Below, one piece after another: positions 34,604 through 36,858 of a stretch of 36,858 nt of DNA (the first letter of the stretch is position 1; every line of letters begins with the position of its first letter). Source of the DNA: a virus. The DNA is taken from positions 1 to 36,858 of the IMG/VR virus record IMGVR_UViG_3300008267_000363. One strand, written 5' to 3'. Position numbers and translations under genes: made by a program. Below the pieces are notes generated by a model. That model was not told the origin of the DNA and did not search any database. It saw only the letters and a list, made by a program, of their open reading frames with translations.

Positions 34604-35506
34604 ATGTCATTACTACCCAAGGCGGCTCCCCGCGTCAACTATCTCAACAACAGGGATATTCTCAAAGAAATTCACCTTAGCAAAAACAACTATTGCTGGT
34701 ATCAGGATCCGGCGCTGGATCATCAATTTGATATTATTTTGCCATCCCTTGACAAGATCAATCAGAGAACCATAGCCGAAGCCCGGCGCAACCGAGCCGA
34801 TCGACTCCGGCGTGAGGGCACCATTGTGGATCCAAAGAAAATTCCCAACACAGACATTGTGTTCCGCATCTCATGCTGGGATCACATTCCTCGGGCACCC
34901 AAAAAAATCACCAAGGCCGAAGCCAAAAAGCGCAGCCGACTGGAAGATATTCTGGATCTTGATGACGTGGTAGAAGACGATCCCTTAGCGGATATTCTGG
35001 ATGCGCCTGTGCTGGACATGAATCATGTGCGGGTGAACTTCCCGCCGTTTGAACACTACAGAATAGACGATGCCAAGGTGCCGTTTATTGTGGGTCGTAG
35101 TCACTGGCAGGGAGACTTAGCCACTGGTGTATATTCCAAGGACCACGGTGACATGACACGCAAGCTGGCCATGATGTTCATGAAACTGTGTGAGCGTTAT
35201 GCCACAAGATCCAACTGGAGAGGATACACCTACAATGAAGAAATGCGTGGACAAGCCCTGCTGCAACTCAGCCAGATTGGCTTGCAATTTGACGAGTCCA
35301 AATCGCAGAATCCTTTTGCGTATTATACTGCCGCTATTACCAATAGCTTTACTCGTATCCTGAACATCGAAAAGAAAAGTCAGAACATTCGCGATGACAT
35401 TTTGGAGATGAACGGACTCAATCCTTCATGGACACGACAAAATTCTGGCAAGCACTCAATGGCAGCCATGAGCGGTCCGGTCACTATCACTACCTATCCA
35501 GAGTAA
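34604..35506 (+). CDS. 55: Late transcription sigma factor gp55-like, with long N-terminal extension
   Basis: This encodes 300 residues. Residues about 185-258 carry the gp55 signature: LAMMFMKLCERYATRSNWRG, YTYNEEMRGQAL, then FDESKSQNPFAYYT and SFTRILNIEKK. This is sigma region 2, which binds RNA polymerase and opens late promoters. T4 gp55 has 185 residues. Here about 160 residues precede the core, including an acidic stretch (LEDILDLDDVVEDDPLADIL). The start ATG at 34604 follows AGGAG by 11 bases and yields MSLLPKAAP. An upstream in-frame ATG at 34466 lies inside the divergent gene and before the promoter, so it is excluded. gp55 would switch on the minus-strand structural operon across the intergenic region. 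Confidence 0.85.
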   Translation: MSLLPKAAPRVNYLNNRDILKEIHLSKNNYCWYQDPALDHQFDIILPSLDKINQRTIAEARRNRADRLRREGTIVDPKKIPNTDIVFRISCWDHIPRAPKKITKAEAKKRSRLEDILDLDDVVEDDPLADILDAPVLDMNHVRVNFPPFEHYRIDDAKVPFIVGRSHWQGDLATGVYSKDHGDMTRKLAMMFMKLCERYATRSNWRGYTYNEEMRGQALLQLSQIGLQFDESKSQNPFAYYTAAITNSFTRILNIEKKSQNIRDDILEMNGLNPSWTRQNSGKHSMAAMSGPVTITTYPE

Positions 35507-35509
35507 TTT

Positions 35510-36508
35510 GTGTCGTTTTTACTATTGCACAACGGCAATTGCCTGGTTAAACCCTGGGCCAGCAAATTTTACAATTGTACCCAGATGGTGTGCCTAAACG
35601 ATCCCTGGCCTGATGCAACAGACTTGCAAGAAAAATATCAGTTGGTTAGTGCAACATCTATTTGCACTGATTTGACCACTGCTGATGTATTTGACATTAA
35701 AGAATTATTTAATGCCAAACAAAGTTTACAAATAGTAAAAGTTATTACAGCATATGAGAATGATCTTGCGAATCTTGAACCTGTCTGGGGAGACAACTAC
35801 AGCAAGGAACAATGGTTAATCTCTACATTTAGTCGGTTAAGTTGTGCTGATCAAGTTGTTTTCTTGCAGCCGGTGGTATTATCGTGTCTGCAGTCGGGTC
35901 CTGACATTATCTTTACACCCGGGAGATCAGGTACACATGTACTCAAAGGTATTACCAATGTACATAATTATTTGCATCATGACGATAATTTGTTAATATC
36001 TAACAAGTTGACAGAATTGGTTAATGCTAAAAAAATTATTAGTGTATTACGTAAGAAATTCATTGACCAGGTTTGCAGTGATGCTATTGGTCAAAAGTAT
36101 GGAATAATAGTATCTAATAGACACAATATTGACAAGAATTGTCAAATTACATCCAAGTGGAAACCAATAAAACTTTCAACTACCAACTATCAACTTACAT
36201 TGGAAAAAATTTGCAATTATGTAGATGTGCTGTTGGGTTTGAAAATGTTATATAACAAACATGTTGAATTTAGTTTGCTGGACAATTTACAAGAACATTT
36301 TGATAATATTTTTTTTGTAAAGAATCCTTATCGGTCTCAAGACATCATATCAAATTATTCAGAAGCAGTGGCCGTGTGTGAACAAAAATACCAACCAATA
36401 TACGATCAAATTATTGCCACCTTGCAGAGAGTATTTGGCACCAATCTATATAATCTCTTGCCAAAGGAATTGACTTCAGCAGCTATAGACTGTAAAATTG
36501 TGGATTAA
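35510..36508 (+). CDS. Sulfotransferase-like P-loop protein
   Basis: This encodes 332 residues with a GTG start three bases after the gp55 stop and no clear Shine-Dalgarno sequence, so coupling to gp55 is likely. Residues 132-147, DIIFTPGRSGTHVLKG, match the 5'-phosphosulfate-binding loop of sulfotransferases (strand, P-x-RSGT, helix). Residues 174-193, KKIISVLRKKFIDQVCSDAI, match the 3'-phosphate site with Arg181 and Ser190. Together these suggest use of PAPS as sulfate donor. The first 125 residues and the C-terminus are not recognisable. The gene is visibly richer in A and T than gp55 and gp47 on either side, a sign of recent acquisition. The acceptor is unknown. A nucleotide kinase-like P-loop is a less likely alternative because no GKT/S motif is present. 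Confidence 0.55.
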   Translation: MSFLLLHNGNCLVKPWASKFYNCTQMVCLNDPWPDATDLQEKYQLVSATSICTDLTTADVFDIKELFNAKQSLQIVKVITAYENDLANLEPVWGDNYSKEQWLISTFSRLSCADQVVFLQPVVLSCLQSGPDIIFTPGRSGTHVLKGITNVHNYLHHDDNLLISNKLTELVNAKKIISVLRKKFIDQVCSDAIGQKYGIIVSNRHNIDKNCQITSKWKPIKLSTTNYQLTLEKICNYVDVLLGLKMLYNKHVEFSLLDNLQEHFDNIFFVKNPYRSQDIISNYSEAVAVCEQKYQPIYDQIIATLQRVFGTNLYNLLPKELTSAAIDCKIVD

Positions 36509-36516
36509 AGGAACCG

Positions 36517-36858
36517 ATGACAAATCTATTTCGCAAAGCCGCGGTCTTCACAGACATACATTTTGGACTCAAGAGCAACAGCACTCAACACAATGAGGAC
36601 TGCCTAAACTTTGTGAAGTGGGCCACCACCAAGGCCCGAGAACAAGGTTGTGAGACTTGCTTGTTCCTGGGTGACTGGCACAACAATCGTGCTAGCCTAA
36701 ACATTGTTACCTTAAACTACAGCCTGCAAGCACTGGAGCATATGAATGACAACTTTGAACATGTGTATTTTATTCCTGGTAACCACGATTTATATTATCG
36801 CGATAAACGTGACATTCAAAGCGTGGAGTGGGCAAAGCACCTCCCTCGTGTTCAAATC
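36517..36858 (+). CDS. 47: Recombination nuclease subunit gp47-like (SbcD/Mre11 family), partial
   Basis: The first 114 residues are present; the gene runs off the right edge. The metallophosphoesterase motifs follow in order: FTDIHFG (Asp13, His15), LGDWHNNR (Asp53), and IPGNHD (Asn89, His90). These residues bind two metal ions. In T4, gp47 is the nuclease subunit of the gp46/gp47 complex, which resects DNA ends for recombination-dependent replication and helps degrade host DNA. An AAAGGAA ribosome binding site lies six bases from the ATG, eight bases after the sulfotransferase-like gene. gp46 would be expected to follow outside the window. Confidence 0.88.
   Translation, partial: MTNLFRKAAVFTDIHFGLKSNSTQHNEDCLNFVKWATTKAREQGCETCLFLGDWHNNRASLNIVTLNYSLQALEHMNDNFEHVYFIPGNHDLYYRDKRDIQSVEWAKHLPRVQI

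Overview
This window looks like part of the genome of a T4-like (tevenvirus-type) tailed phage with a contractile tail, most similar in layout and protein style to the marine T4-like phages (cyanophage, pelagiphage and uncultured marine myovirus types). The evidence is a nearly complete baseplate module with recognisable homologues of T4 gp48/gp54, gp53, gp5, gp25 and gp6, plus a gp55-type late sigma factor and the start of the gp47 nuclease subunit. The host cannot be read from the sequence. There are no tRNA, rRNA, integrase, transposase or CRISPR signals. No stretch longer than about 115 bases lacks a gene.

Layout. (1) Bases 1-3637, minus strand: six overlapping genes forming a separate unit, made of a small conserved protein, three glycosyltransferase-like proteins (two are tandem paralogues), another small conserved protein and a radical SAM enzyme that runs off the left edge. 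A symmetric hairpin terminator and a sigma70-like promoter separate this unit from the virion genes. (2) Bases 3692-34488, minus strand: the tail/baseplate operon. Transcription runs from right to left: gp48/54-like tube-baseplate junction protein, gp53, a large hub candidate (gp27 position), gp5-like spike without lysozyme, an Ala-rich unknown protein, gp25, gp6, a giant 4990-residue protein, a 49-residue small protein, a 201-residue conserved protein, a repeat-rich tail fibre with a likely self-processing C-terminus, and a 322-residue tail protein. (3) Bases 34489-34603: divergent intergenic switch region with promoter-like signals on both strands. (4) Bases 34604-36858, plus strand: an extended gp55 late sigma factor, a sulfotransferase-like protein, and the N-terminal part of gp47.

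How the genes may work together. The gp55-like factor would direct late transcription of the structural operon. A TATAAATA motif (exact T4 late promoter core) and related GGTAAATA/GCTAAATA octamers sit just upstream of several tail genes. The giant protein takes the position of gp7-gp10 in T4 and is built from adhesion-type modules: a cupredoxin-like domain, a seven-repeat FG-GAP propeller and four short aromatic modules resembling chitin-binding CBM5/12. The glycosyltransferase plus radical SAM unit may modify a virion or host surface component. That role is inference.
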